Shown in pieces: positions 7,753-16,164 of a stretch of 47,113 bases of DNA. A model generated the notes under the pieces. That model saw only the letters and a program-made list of their open reading frames with translations. It did no database searches and had not been told where the DNA came from. Within the stretch, counting starts at the first letter, position 1, and each line of letters begins with the position of its first letter. A program made the position numbers and the translations under genes. Origin of the DNA: Deltaproteobacteria bacterium (GTDB lineage: Bacteria; Desulfobacterota; Desulfarculia; Adiutricales; Adiutricaceae); assembly GCA_031281735.1 (NCBI GenBank), contig JAITEZ010000152.1, positions 1 to 47,113 of the forward strand, read 5' to 3'.

Positions 7753-9828
7753 CTATTCCAGGTCGAGGCTCCCGCGGAAGTGCTCGAGATCCTCCTCGAT
7801 GTCCCAGAGGTGTTTCTCGATGCCCTCCATGATGAATACGGGGGCCCGCGGGTCGCGCAGGATGGCCGTCCCCACCTGGACGGCGGTCGCCCCCGCCAGG
7901 ATGAACTCCAGCGCGTCCTCGGCGGTGGCTATGCCCCCCATGCCGATGACGGGTATCCCCACCGCCCGGGCGCAGAGGCAGACCTGCCTGAGGGCCACGG
8001 GCTTGACCGGCGGGCCGGAGAGCCCCCCCGTTACGTTCCCGAGGCGCGGCTTGCGGGTGTGTATGTCTATGGCCATGGCGGGCAGGCTGTTGATGAGCGA
8101 GATCGCAGCGGCGCCCGCGTCCTCGCAGACGCGGGCCAGGAGCGCTATGTCCGAGACGAGGGGGGGGAGCTTGACCACCACGGGTTTCCTGCCCGCGGCG
8201 TCCACCGCCTCCCGGGTGATCCTGGCCGCGAGCGCGGGATCCGCCCCGAAGGAGAGCCCCCCCTTGCCCTTGACGTTGGGGCAGCTGATGTTGAGCTCGA
8301 TGAAGTCCGCATCGGAGTCGGCGAGCTTCCAGGCGAGTTTCGCGTAGTCCTCGGGCGATCGGCCCAGCACGTTGGCCCCCACCGTGGCGCCGGCCGCCTT
8401 GAGGGCGGGGAGGGCCTCGGCGAGATACCGGTCCACCCCCATGTTCTCCAGGCCGATGGAGTTGAGCAGGCCCCCGGCGTCCTCAGCTGCCCGCGGCTGG
8501 GGGTTGCCCGGCCAGGGATCCGTCGAGACGCCCTTGGTCACCACCGCGCCCAGGAGCGCCGGCGGGCAGAAGTCCCTGAGCTCCAGGCCGTACCCGAACG
8601 TCCCCGAGGCGGCGATGACGGGGTTCCTGAGGGTGAGGGGGCCGATCCGGACCCGCATGTCGGGACGGAAGCTGTGGCGCTTGCCGATCTTGCCCTCAGC
8701 CACGTGCACCACCTCCGAGCCCCGGAAGACGGGGCCCTCGACGCAGACACGGGCCCGCTTGCCGGAGGTGAGCGGCACCCCGCAGGACAGGCACACACCC
8801 AGGCCGCAGGCCATGAAGGCCTCGGTCGAGACGTAGACGGGCACCCCGCAGGCGGAGGCCAGCGCGGCCACGGCCCTCAGCATGTTGGGCGGCCCGCAGG
8901 TGAAGACCGGGAGCGGCCGCTCCTTCAGGGCCTCCTCCAGGCCGTCGGTCACCCGCCCCGTCCTCCCGTAGCCGGTGCCGTCCTCGGTGTAGGCTATGGC
9001 GTGGTGGAAGACCGTGCGCAGATAGCCCTCGTCCACCTGGCTCCTGCCGCTCCGCTCCCCGTAGATGAGAGCCGCGTCGGGGTTCCAGCGGGCGACCTGG
9101 GCCATGGGGGCGAGGCCGACCCCGCCCGCCACCAGGTAGACCGGGCCGTTGCGCAGGTCCGGCGCCACGGTGGGGAGGCCCGTCCCGATGGGCCCGGTGA
9201 CCTTCACGAAGGAGCCCGGGGGGAGATCCCTCAGGAACTGCGTCCCCGCGCCCACGGTGCGGATGAGGAAGCGCAGCTCGTCGCGGTCCATGAGGTGGAT
9301 GGAGAAGGGCCGGTCCAGGAACGGGAAGCCCGGGGAGGGCCCGGGGCTGTAAGGCGGCGCCTCCGGGAGGCCGAAGGTCTCGGGCGGCAGGCTCTCCGCC
9401 GCCACCACGGCCGGGCAGCCCCCGCAGGGGGCGGGGGGGCTCCCGGCGCCGCCCAGCCCCTGGGCGGCCAGCCCGGCGGGGATGCCCGCGATGATGGCCG
9501 CCGGCGAGAACTCCAGGCGGGAGGGCGGCGCGGCGGCGGGGGGAACCCCGGGGGCTTCGGGAGTCGGGGAAGGCCCGGGCGTCCCGGCGGCGGACGGCCC
9601 CGGGGCCGCCGGCGCTTCCCTGCCGTGCCGTCTCGGCAGGGACGCCGGGGCCGCGAGGGCGCCCGCGTCCCGGAAGGGACCGCAGGGGGCGATCTTGGCG
9701 AACTGCCCCGGATCCGCCATCGGCATCTGCGGGGGGCGCGAGAGCCGCAGGACGAAGGTCTCGGGCGAGACGCCCTCCACCGCGATCACCCGGGCCACGG
9801 CTATGACGGGCCTAGGCAACCCTGACAC
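7753..9828 (-). CDS. pyrKD: PyrK-PyrD fusion, NAD-linked dihydroorotate dehydrogenase
   Basis: One 691-residue frame joins both subunits of class 1B dihydroorotate dehydrogenase, which oxidises dihydroorotate to orotate in pyrimidine synthesis and passes electrons to NAD. Residues 1-390 are PyrK: an FNR-like FAD domain (DPGQF near 39, RPFSIHLMD near 173), an NAD site (GGVGLAPM, TCGPPNML) and a 2Fe-2S motif with Cys 341, 346, 349 and 362. Residues 391-691 are PyrD, starting MRVRIGPLTLRNPV, with the class 1 catalytic cysteine in NISCPNVKGKGG and flavin-site motifs near GNVTGGLSG and GMGGI. There is no stop codon or visible ribosome site at the junction. Residues about 50-168 of PyrK are a Pro/Ala/Gly-rich insertion containing CGGC that breaks the FAD domain between DPGQF and RPFSI. 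The start overlaps the end of pgeF by 17 bp. Confidence 0.93.
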   Translation of the reverse strand: MSGLPRPVIAVARVIAVEGVSPETFVLRLSRPPQMPMADPGQFAKIAPCGPFRDAGALAAPASLPRRHGREAPAAPGPSAAGTPGPSPTPEAPGVPPAAAPPSRLEFSPAAIIAGIPAGLAAQGLGGAGSPPAPCGGCPAVVAAESLPPETFGLPEAPPYSPGPSPGFPFLDRPFSIHLMDRDELRFLIRTVGAGTQFLRDLPPGSFVKVTGPIGTGLPTVAPDLRNGPVYLVAGGVGLAPMAQVARWNPDAALIYGERSGRSQVDEGYLRTVFHHAIAYTEDGTGYGRTGRVTDGLEEALKERPLPVFTCGPPNMLRAVAALASACGVPVYVSTEAFMACGLGVCLSCGVPLTSGKRARVCVEGPVFRGSEVVHVAEGKIGKRHSFRPDMRVRIGPLTLRNPVIAASGTFGYGLELRDFCPPALLGAVVTKGVSTDPWPGNPQPRAAEDAGGLLNSIGLENMGVDRYLAEALPALKAAGATVGANVLGRSPEDYAKLAWKLADSDADFIELNISCPNVKGKGGLSFGADPALAARITREAVDAAGRKPVVVKLPPLVSDIALLARVCEDAGAAAISLINSLPAMAIDIHTRKPRLGNVTGGLSGPPVKPVALRQVCLCARAVGIPVIGMGGIATAEDALEFILAGATAVQVGTAILRDPRAPVFIMEGIEKHLWDIEEDLEHFRGSLDLE

Positions 9829-10573
9829 CCGCCAGCACGGCGAATCTGCCCCTGTCGCCGCGCCGGTGGCTGTAGAATTCCGGGGAGCAGCGCGTGCAGA
9901 CGCCGGAGAACTCCATGTTCCCGGCGGGTACGCCCGCCGCGCGGAGCTGGTCCCGCGTGAGGGCCCAGAAGTCGAAGCGGTCGGTGCCGGGCACCCGGTA
10001 GCCCCACAGGGCCTCCGGGAGCTCCTCGCGCCAGCCGCGGAACTCCATGCAGCAGGGCCCGATGGAGGGCGAGACGCAGGCGATCATCCGCGCGGGGTCG
10101 GCCCCGCGCCGGGCGGCGAGCGCCCGGACGGACTGGCCCGCGATGTCGAGGCGCGAGCCGCGCCAGCCGGAATGGACGAGCGCGAGGGCGGCGGTCTCGG
10201 GGGACCACAGCACTATGCCCTGGCAGTCTGCGAGCTTGATCATGAGGGCCTGGCCCGGGCCGCCGGCGAGAGCGTCGAAGCCCCTGCGGAGTTCCTCCGG
10301 GGCCCGCGGCGCGTAAGGCTCCCCGGGCTCCAGGAAGAGGATGCCGTCCCCGTGGGCCTGGTCGAGGAAAGCCGCCGGCGGGAGCCCGAGGGCCTCCTCG
10401 GCCATCCGGAGGTTGCGCATCGCCTCGGCGGTCCCGGCGTTCTCGAACGACAGGTTGAAGTCTGCCCCGTCCGGCCCGTAGCGCGTGAAGACGCCGCAGG
10501 CGAGTCGCGGTTCGTCCTCCAGGAGCCCGAAGGTCCAGTAGGGGGGACGGCCGGGGGCGGAGTGTCTCAGCAT
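9812..10573 (-). CDS. pgeF: PgeF/YfiH family multicopper-type purine nucleosidase-like protein
   Basis: This protein of about 253 residues belongs to the DUF152/YfiH (YlmD, LACC1-like) family. Members have been described as polyphenol oxidase, peptidoglycan editing factor and purine nucleoside-processing enzymes. The conserved metal-binding pattern is visible: FLDQAHGDG, KLADCQGIVLW, LVHSGWRGS and SPSIGPCCMEF, followed by GVCTRCSPEFYSHRRG near the C-terminus. The ATG at 10573 is preferred because an upstream in-frame start at 10615 would be TTG and adds only a Pro/Arg-rich leader; neither has a strong ribosome site. It is the first gene of a two-gene unit with pyrKD, behind a near-consensus promoter. 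The physiological substrate here is uncertain. Confidence 0.88.
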   Translation of the reverse strand: MLRHSAPGRPPYWTFGLLEDEPRLACGVFTRYGPDGADFNLSFENAGTAEAMRNLRMAEEALGLPPAAFLDQAHGDGILFLEPGEPYAPRAPEELRRGFDALAGGPGQALMIKLADCQGIVLWSPETAALALVHSGWRGSRLDIAGQSVRALAARRGADPARMIACVSPSIGPCCMEFRGWREELPEALWGYRVPGTDRFDFWALTRDQLRAAGVPAGNMEFSGVCTRCSPEFYSHRRGDRGRFAVLAGVRVA

Positions 10574-10697
10574 GGGGGGGTCGATCCGGATGTCCCGCCG
10601 CGGAGGCGGCGGCAAGGGGCTTCAGGGCAGGCCGGGAAGCTGGCAGTGGAGGGTGCCCGGCGGGCGGTCGGTCCGCCGGGAGCGGCCGCCTATCAGG

Positions 10698-10726
10698 ATT
10701 ATATGGGCGGGGCGCCGGGCTGTAAA
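10698..10726 (-). promoter_or_regulatory. sigma-70 promoter of pgeF-pyrKD
   Basis: TTTACA (10726-10721) and a perfect TATAAT (10703-10698) are spaced by 17 bases on the minus strand, about 120 nt upstream of the pgeF start. This is the best promoter match in the window. Confidence 0.75.
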
Positions 10727-11023
10727 GGCTTGGGGGGGGCCCCCGGGGCCTGCGGGGCCGGGACGCGTCAGGCGGGGGGCGGGGGAGGCGGGTGTGCGGC
10801 GGGGTGCGGCCGCCCGCGGGATCCGCCCCCGGCGGGATCCGCGCGCCTCTTTCCTGGACGGGGGGGGAGCGGAGGCGGCGCGGTGACCGGGAACGTCTCC
10901 GGAAAGGGATCCGGCGGGGCCGGGGGGATGCCCGGCAGGGCGGGCCGGCTGGCGGATGGCCGGCGCGGGAGGGTGGGGGCCCCCGGCGGGCCGGCCGGGC
11001 CCCTCCGGCGGCGCCTGACGCAC

Positions 11024-11052
11024 TTCAAAACTCCCTGCATCGGACGTAAAAT
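11024..11052 (+). promoter_or_regulatory. sigma-70 promoter of the sugar kinase gene
   Basis: TTCAAA (11024-11029) and TAAAAT (11047-11052) are 17 bases apart. Transcription would start about 30 nt before the ATG at 11091. Confidence 0.6.
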
Positions 11053-11090
11053 GTGCCTCCCGCGGTCGGCCCGGCAGGGCCGTCGGCAGC

Positions 11091-12176
11091 ATGCGGGGCG
11101 GGCGGGGGTGCCACGTGGGCTTTCCGGAAGCTACGGAGGAGGATGCGGCCAGGATCCTCCTGAGGTGCTGGGGAATCAGGGCAGCGAGCGTCAGGCCGGT
11201 CGCGGCCGGCCGCGTGAACCGCACCTTCCTGGCCGCGCCGGAGGGGGGCGGGGGGCTCCTGATCCTCCAGAGGCTCAACCCCGTCTTCGAGGGGAGCCAC
11301 GCCCTGGGCGACAACTGGCACGCGGTCTCGCTGGCCCTCGCGGAAAGCGGCCTGCCCTGCCCCCGTCTCGTGCCCGGCCTGGAGGGCGGTTTTCTCGCCT
11401 CGGGGCCGGGATGGGGGGAGTCCTGGCGGCTCTCCACCTTCATAGACGGCGTGAGGCCCGGGCTGACGGCCGAGGCGGCGCGGGCGGCGGCGAGGTTCCT
11501 GGGCCGCTGCCACACGGCGCTGAACCGCCCCCGCCCCATACTGCTTGTCCCGCTCCCCCGGGGCGAGTTCACCAACCAGCGGCTCCCCCGGGCCGCCGAC
11601 TTCGAGGATTTCGCGCGGCTTTACCGGTGCCACCCCTCCCTACCGCTTCTGGAGGGGCCCCTGGCCAGGGGGGCATACGAGGCCCGGGCGCTACCGGGAA
11701 GCCCGTCCTTCCAGAGGGTGTTCCTGCTGAAGGATCTCGTCATCCACCTGGATCCCAAGCGCGACAACTTCCTCGACGACGGGGGGGCGCTCACCCTCAT
11801 CGACTGGGACACCGTCTCCTACGGCGATCCCCTCCTGGACCTGGGGGAGCTTTGCCGCTCCTTCGCCGCGCGGCCCACGCCGCCCTGCTTCGACGCGGGC
11901 ACCATGCGCGAGGCGGTGGAGGGTTACCGCGAGACCGGCCTGGACATGGGAGACCGCCACTTCGCCCTGCTCCCGGCCGCGGTGCGGGGCATCGCCGTGA
12001 ACCTCGCGCGGAGGTACCTCGCCGACGCGCTCCTGGAGACGCATTTCGCCTGGGACAGGGAGAACTACCCCTCGCTCTTCGAGCAGAACATGGAAAGGGC
12101 CGGCTCCCTGCTGCTGCTCGCGGGGGAGCTCCGCGAGCGGGAGTTCGAGCTGATGGAGCTCCTGGGCTACTGCTGA
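11091..12176 (+). CDS. aminoglycoside phosphotransferase-fold kinase, NahK-like
   Basis: This 361-residue cytosolic kinase is of the APH/choline kinase fold. It resembles N-acetylhexosamine 1-kinase NahK, which makes GlcNAc/GalNAc-1-phosphate from the free sugar. The glycine-loop equivalent is AAGRVNRTF (38-46), followed by the NahK-like LILQRLNPVF (57-66). The Brenner-type catalytic motif is HLDPKRDN with His219, Asp221 and Asn226, and the metal-binding IDWD has Asp238 and Asp240. These key residues are all intact. It appears to be a single-gene unit with its own promoter. Alternatives are a homoserine or thiamine kinase-like enzyme. Substrate assignment rests mainly on the LQRLN..VF signature and is moderate. 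Confidence 0.82.
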   Translation: MRGGRGCHVGFPEATEEDAARILLRCWGIRAASVRPVAAGRVNRTFLAAPEGGGGLLILQRLNPVFEGSHALGDNWHAVSLALAESGLPCPRLVPGLEGGFLASGPGWGESWRLSTFIDGVRPGLTAEAARAAARFLGRCHTALNRPRPILLVPLPRGEFTNQRLPRAADFEDFARLYRCHPSLPLLEGPLARGAYEARALPGSPSFQRVFLLKDLVIHLDPKRDNFLDDGGALTLIDWDTVSYGDPLLDLGELCRSFAARPTPPCFDAGTMREAVEGYRETGLDMGDRHFALLPAAVRGIAVNLARRYLADALLETHFAWDRENYPSLFEQNMERAGSLLLLAGELREREFELMELLGYC

Positions 12177-12990
12177 GCGGGGGGGGCCGCAATCGCCGGG
12201 GCTCCCTCCGGAGGGCGGCCCCGGCGCGAGGCCGCAGCCCGCGCCGGGCGGGGGGGGGCCGTTGCGCAACGGTGCGGCAGGCAGGGCGGTAACGGCGCTA
12301 ACCCGTCAGTGACGCGGCGACTCGGGAGGAACCCCCTGCCGGGAGTCGCCCTCCCCCGCCCGGTTTCAGGGCGGCAGCCGGGCCCCGGGTCGGGGTTGCC
12401 GCTGGGTGATCCGCCGTGACGGCCGGGTTCGGCGGGGGAGCAAAGGGCCGCCCTGGAGGAAGGCGGGCACGCGGCTTACGCCTTCCCGGTTTCATTGCCA
12501 CAGTGGGCGGGAAGGGCATCCGAAGCGAACATTTGGAGCGATCAGGCCGTTCCCGGCCGGGCCGCGGGGGGGACGGACAGGTGCGGCCGCGGGGGGAGGG
12601 ACGGGCGGAGGGGCGCCGGATCCGGCTTCCTGCGGCGAGGCCGTCCCCCCCGCCGTGGGCGGTGGAGCTGGCGGACGCGCGTCCGGGGTAGTCTCCGGCG
12701 GTTTGACAAGACGCCGCCGGCGCATTACTATCGAGTGGGCATGGCGTGAAGGGCGCTGTGGCCGGAATGTGACGCGAGGCCCGAAAACGGCGAAGGGCTT
12801 TGGTCATGTCCCGGGCCGCCGTGCTGACATCCGGCGCCGGGCGCCGCGGCTTGCCCGATCACCTCCGGATCCGGAAACCGGCCCCGCCGGGCTGGGCCCG
12901 GCACTTTCCGGGCCGGGGAAGCGGAAGAGGCCGGGAGACGGGAAGTTACCGCGGCGCATGTCCAGGGCAGTGGGGGAAAGAGGGTGACAT
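12177..12990. other. gap with stress-protein promoter and long leader
   Basis: No gene is supported. An ORF of about 170 codons on the minus strand has shadow-like Pro/Arg/Ala composition. A perfect 14-bp palindrome CCGTTGCGCAACGG lies at 12259-12272 and could be an operator. The promoter at 12703-12731 implies a leader of about 250 nt for the downstream universal stress protein. Confidence 0.5.
12703..12731 (+). promoter_or_regulatory. sigma-70 promoter of uspA-like gene
   Basis: A perfect TTGACA (12703-12708) and TACTAT (12726-12731) are separated by 17 bases. The next gene starts at 12991, so the transcript would carry a long untranslated leader. Confidence 0.7.
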
Positions 12991-13941
12991 ATGCTCAGGC
13001 TTCCAGCCATCGTCTGCGCGACCGACCTCTCAGAGGGCTCCAACAAGGCACTTCATCTGGCCGCCTTCATCGCCGAGAAGACGCGCGCGAAGCTCGTGGT
13101 GGCCCACGTGGTCGACCTGCCGGCGGTCACCCCCTACGGGGAGACCATGGTCGATCCCCAGGAGCTGCAGGCCCGTGTCTCCCAGTCGGCCAAGGCCCAG
13201 ATAGGCGACATACTGACCGAGCTCCCGCCGGACAGGTGGGAGCTCAAGGTCTCCATAGGCTACCCGGCCAGGGAGATCTGCGAGATCGTCAAGCAGACGG
13301 ACGCGCGTCTCCTCATAGCCGCCACCCATATCCGGAGCGGCTTCGAGAGGCTCCTGCTGGGATCGGTCACCCGCAAGCTCATGATAACTATACCGGTGCC
13401 GTTCCTGACGGTTTCGGGGTCGCTCCCCATCGAGCGGCTGAGCCTCCACAGCATCGAGAGCATACTCGTCTCGACCGACTTCTCCGACGAGTCCCTGGAA
13501 GCCGTGCGCTGGGGGTTCAACTTCGCGCGGGTGTTCGGGGCCAGGGTCACCCTCGCCACCGTGATTGAGTCCACCCAGCTCGACCAGATCCTCGCGCTGG
13601 ACCCGCAGAAGGAGAAGGCGGCGGCCCAGAAATACACCGACGAGCTCAAGCGCAGGCTGACGGAGATGGTGCCCGGGGACCTGTCGGAGCGGGCGGACAT
13701 AAGGGTGCTCGCGGGCAAGCCCCACGAGGAGCTAAACAAGTACGCCATACTCAACCACAACGATCTCATCTGCGTGGGGTTCCGCGGCCGCGGCTTCGTG
13801 GAGGCCATCATGGTCGGCTCCACGACCGACCGCCTGGTGCGCATCGGGCAGTTCCCGATACTGGCCGTGCGGGCCGGGCTCGAGAGGGACTGGGAGGACG
13901 ACGGGGCGCCCGATCCCGCCGCCGCAGGGGGCGGGATCTAG
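12991..13941 (+). CDS. tandem-domain universal stress protein
   Basis: This 316-residue protein contains two UspA domains (about 1-145 and 150-307), a form that mimics the usual Usp dimer. Each domain opens with a hydrophobic strand ending in Asp (IVCATDLSEGSNKAL; ILVSTDFSDESLEAV). The second has the ATP-binding signature G-x2-G-x9-GS in GFRGRGFVEAIMVGSTTDR. In the first the equivalent is degenerate (ATHIRSGFERLLLGSVTRK), so only the second domain is expected to bind ATP tightly. An AGAGGG ribosome site precedes the ATG. A long leader and an independent promoter suggest stress-responsive control. Confidence 0.92.
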   Translation: MLRLPAIVCATDLSEGSNKALHLAAFIAEKTRAKLVVAHVVDLPAVTPYGETMVDPQELQARVSQSAKAQIGDILTELPPDRWELKVSIGYPAREICEIVKQTDARLLIAATHIRSGFERLLLGSVTRKLMITIPVPFLTVSGSLPIERLSLHSIESILVSTDFSDESLEAVRWGFNFARVFGARVTLATVIESTQLDQILALDPQKEKAAAQKYTDELKRRLTEMVPGDLSERADIRVLAGKPHEELNKYAILNHNDLICVGFRGRGFVEAIMVGSTTDRLVRIGQFPILAVRAGLERDWEDDGAPDPAAAGGGI

Positions 13942-14162
13942 CGCCCGAGCGGCATCCGCGCCCCGTGTGCGGAGAGGGCGGGAGGCCCGCTCCGCCTCGG
14001 GCCCCTGCGGGGGTTCTTGTCCGGGAGGGGCCCGCGGCGGTGGGGCAGGCTCCGGGCGCCCAGGCGGGCCGCTGCCCGCCGCCGGGGCCGTCCCCGACCC
14101 GCGAGGCCTGGACTCTTTCCGTCCCCGGAGGGCTTCCGCACCCTGGCCGCCTTCCTCCCGGC

Positions 14163-15128
14163 CTACTTGTCCCCGTCGGCTTCCTTGGCCCCCTTGGCTT
14201 TCAGGTAGAGGGCGCGCACATCCCGCGCGGCCTGATCGAACGCTGCGCGTTCCTCCTGCTCCAGGGGGAGCTCGACCACCTCCGCCCAGGAGGCCCCGTC
14301 AGCGGCGGGCTTGAGCGGCACGCCGAGGGCCACCCCCGAGTGCCCGTACTCGCCCTCCAGGACAACCGAGCCCATCAGGGGTTCCGGCCCCCCGCCCCGG
14401 AGGGCCTGGAGCGTGCGGCACATGCCCACGGCGGAGCTCCAGGTGGTGGTGCGCCCGGCGTTATGCTGCTGCCAGCAAGGGTACCAGAGGCCGAGAAGGC
14501 TGGCCGCCTCGTCTCTCTCGCTGGACTCGAGGACGCGGGGCTCCCCGTCGACGGTGACCGACGAGAAGACGGGCACCTGGCCCTCGCCGTGCTCGCCGAG
14601 GACGACCCCACGGACCCGAGCAGGATCCAGCCCGAGGGCCTTTCCCAGGATCCAGCGGAAGCGGTGGGAGTCGTTGTAGGTGTAGCCGAGGATCCTGTGG
14701 CGGGGCCAGCCCAGCCTGTCGGCGAAGAGCATCACGAAGACGTCCAGGGGGACGGTGGCCACGACGAGGAAGCTGTCCGCTGCGTGCCTGTTCAGGTTTT
14801 CCGCGGCTTCCAGGACGAGAGCGAGGTTGGCGTGGAGGTAGTCGTTCCTGGATTCCACCTGTGCCCCGGTGCGGGACGTGCACATGAGGACGACGTCGCT
14901 CCCGGAGGAGTCGGCCCAGAGGCCGGATCTCACCCGTGTGGAGGTCTCCCCCACGAAGCACTCCCTCAGGTCGATCTCATGGGTCGCTAGGACGTTCCTG
15001 GCGGGATCGATCAGGACGATCTCGTCGAAAAGCCCGGAAAGGCCGACATGGAAGGCAATCGCGGAACCCAGTCCGCCGGCTCCGCCGATTATGGTCAGCT
15101 TGGAGGGTTTTCTCGAATGATCTGCCAT
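14163..15128 (-). CDS. atypical lactate/malate dehydrogenase family protein
   Basis: This protein of about 321 residues has the NAD-dependent lactate/malate dehydrogenase fold. The Rossmann loop is IIGGAGGLGSAIAF (13-26), and Asp41 after strand 2 (LIDPAR) fits NAD specificity. The catalytic pair is present as Asp153 and Arg156 (NDSHRFR), with the catalytic His180 in GEHGEGQVPVFSS. The substrate-loop Arg is plausible (Arg94 in ESRNDYL). Unusually, the near-universal TNP motif after strand 5 is replaced by ATVPLD, so the conserved Asn is lost. The ATG at 15128 has AGGAG 8 nt upstream and is preferred over a longer start at 15203. It is a stand-alone gene. It may act on another 2-hydroxyacid; malate dehydrogenase is not proven. 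Confidence 0.82.
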   Translation of the reverse strand: MADHSRKPSKLTIIGGAGGLGSAIAFHVGLSGLFDEIVLIDPARNVLATHEIDLRECFVGETSTRVRSGLWADSSGSDVVLMCTSRTGAQVESRNDYLHANLALVLEAAENLNRHAADSFLVVATVPLDVFVMLFADRLGWPRHRILGYTYNDSHRFRWILGKALGLDPARVRGVVLGEHGEGQVPVFSSVTVDGEPRVLESSERDEAASLLGLWYPCWQQHNAGRTTTWSSAVGMCRTLQALRGGGPEPLMGSVVLEGEYGHSGVALGVPLKPAADGASWAEVVELPLEQEERAAFDQAARDVRALYLKAKGAKEADGDK

Positions 15129-16164
15129 AGGTAAGCTCCTGTCACAGGCGCGTTCCCGTTCATGCCGGAGGCTTTCCTGCATCGGCTCGGTCCGGCCGCG
15201 CAAGGCAGCGTCCGGGCGGGTTTTGGCTGGTCCGTGCGGTGTCCCGCCGCCTGTCGGGGGGCGGGAAGGCCGGATTCCGGTGCGGAATCGCCATCATTGT
15301 GTACCCGACCGTCCCGGAAATCCAGTTCCGCCGGCTGAAGCCCATGCCGTGGCCGGTCTCCGCCCGGCCTCCCCGGTTCCCGCGCACGGCTGCGGGGAGG
15401 GGGGGAGGCTGTCAGGGGTCGCACTGAATTATAGATTGCAATTCGGTTTGATTCTGCTAACATCTGACATCGTCTGGAGGATAAGCTTGCTTAAACATGG
15501 CTATTGGCAGCCTAACAACAGAAGGGGGGAAAGCGGCTTCATCTCAACTGGCGGCAGCGGCGGTTGCCGGCTTCCGGGAGCGCCGGGCATGGGGCATGTC
15601 TCTCGTGAGCGGCATACGCGGCCTTTCCAGGGACGCTGTCAGAAAGGGAGCCCATGGGCAGTCCGAGCCCTCCCTGAATGGGCAATCAGGAACGCTGGCC
15701 CGGGAAGGCCGACACCGGCGTTGATGGATGCTTCCATCATGGGGGAACAGCATAATCTCCTTGAAGGGGGATGGGTCAGTGGATGGTATCTTTACAGTAT
15801 TCTTAACTTGGAATGCAGAGGTACTCGGCAGAACTCGGTGGCATCTGCATATCCCGGAAGCCAAATCTCTCATATTGATGTGCCGTTCCTTCTGCAATCA
15901 TCAGGGTTTTCCCTCGCAGCCCGGCGGAAACCGCCAGAATTCTGGCGATGCCAGATTAGTGATGACCAGATTCAATATGAACATCTTCTTGTGGAAAGGG
16001 CACCACTAAAGGAGAGGCAGCCTGCCAACGATATAGTGCAAGGGATAGCAGTTCGTTAGGCCATTATATCAGCCGTGTAAGAATAAGATATGGAGCGAAG
16101 ATTATACTCATCACTGTATTGCATATCTTGAACTGTATGTTTGATATTTGTTTCTATAAAGTCA
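15129..16164. other. gene-free boundary of a lower-G+C island
   Basis: Composition changes abruptly at about 15420, from G+C-rich to balanced or A+T-leaning DNA, and stays low until about 18060. Short open frames (for example 15728-16009) match nothing I recognise and may be relics. This looks like the left edge of horizontally acquired DNA. No integrase, tRNA or flanking direct repeat was found. Confidence 0.5.

Larger units (their letters stand above)
10574..11090. other. divergent promoter region pgeF / kinase
   Basis: This intergenic stretch holds two outward-facing sigma-70-like promoters (10698-10726 minus, 11024-11052 plus) separated by very G+C-rich DNA. No small gene is supported. 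Confidence 0.6.

Noticed and set aside
12259-12272. Palindrome CCGTTGCGCAACGG as a terminator of the kinase gene
   Set aside because: It has no loop and no T-run. It is more likely an operator-like or chance palindrome, so it is only mentioned in the gap entry.
9482-12292. Plus-strand open frame of over 900 codons antisense to pyrKD and pgeF
   Set aside because: Composition is of the shadow type, and the opposite strand encodes unmistakable enzymes. Its distal part overlaps the NahK-like gene in another frame.
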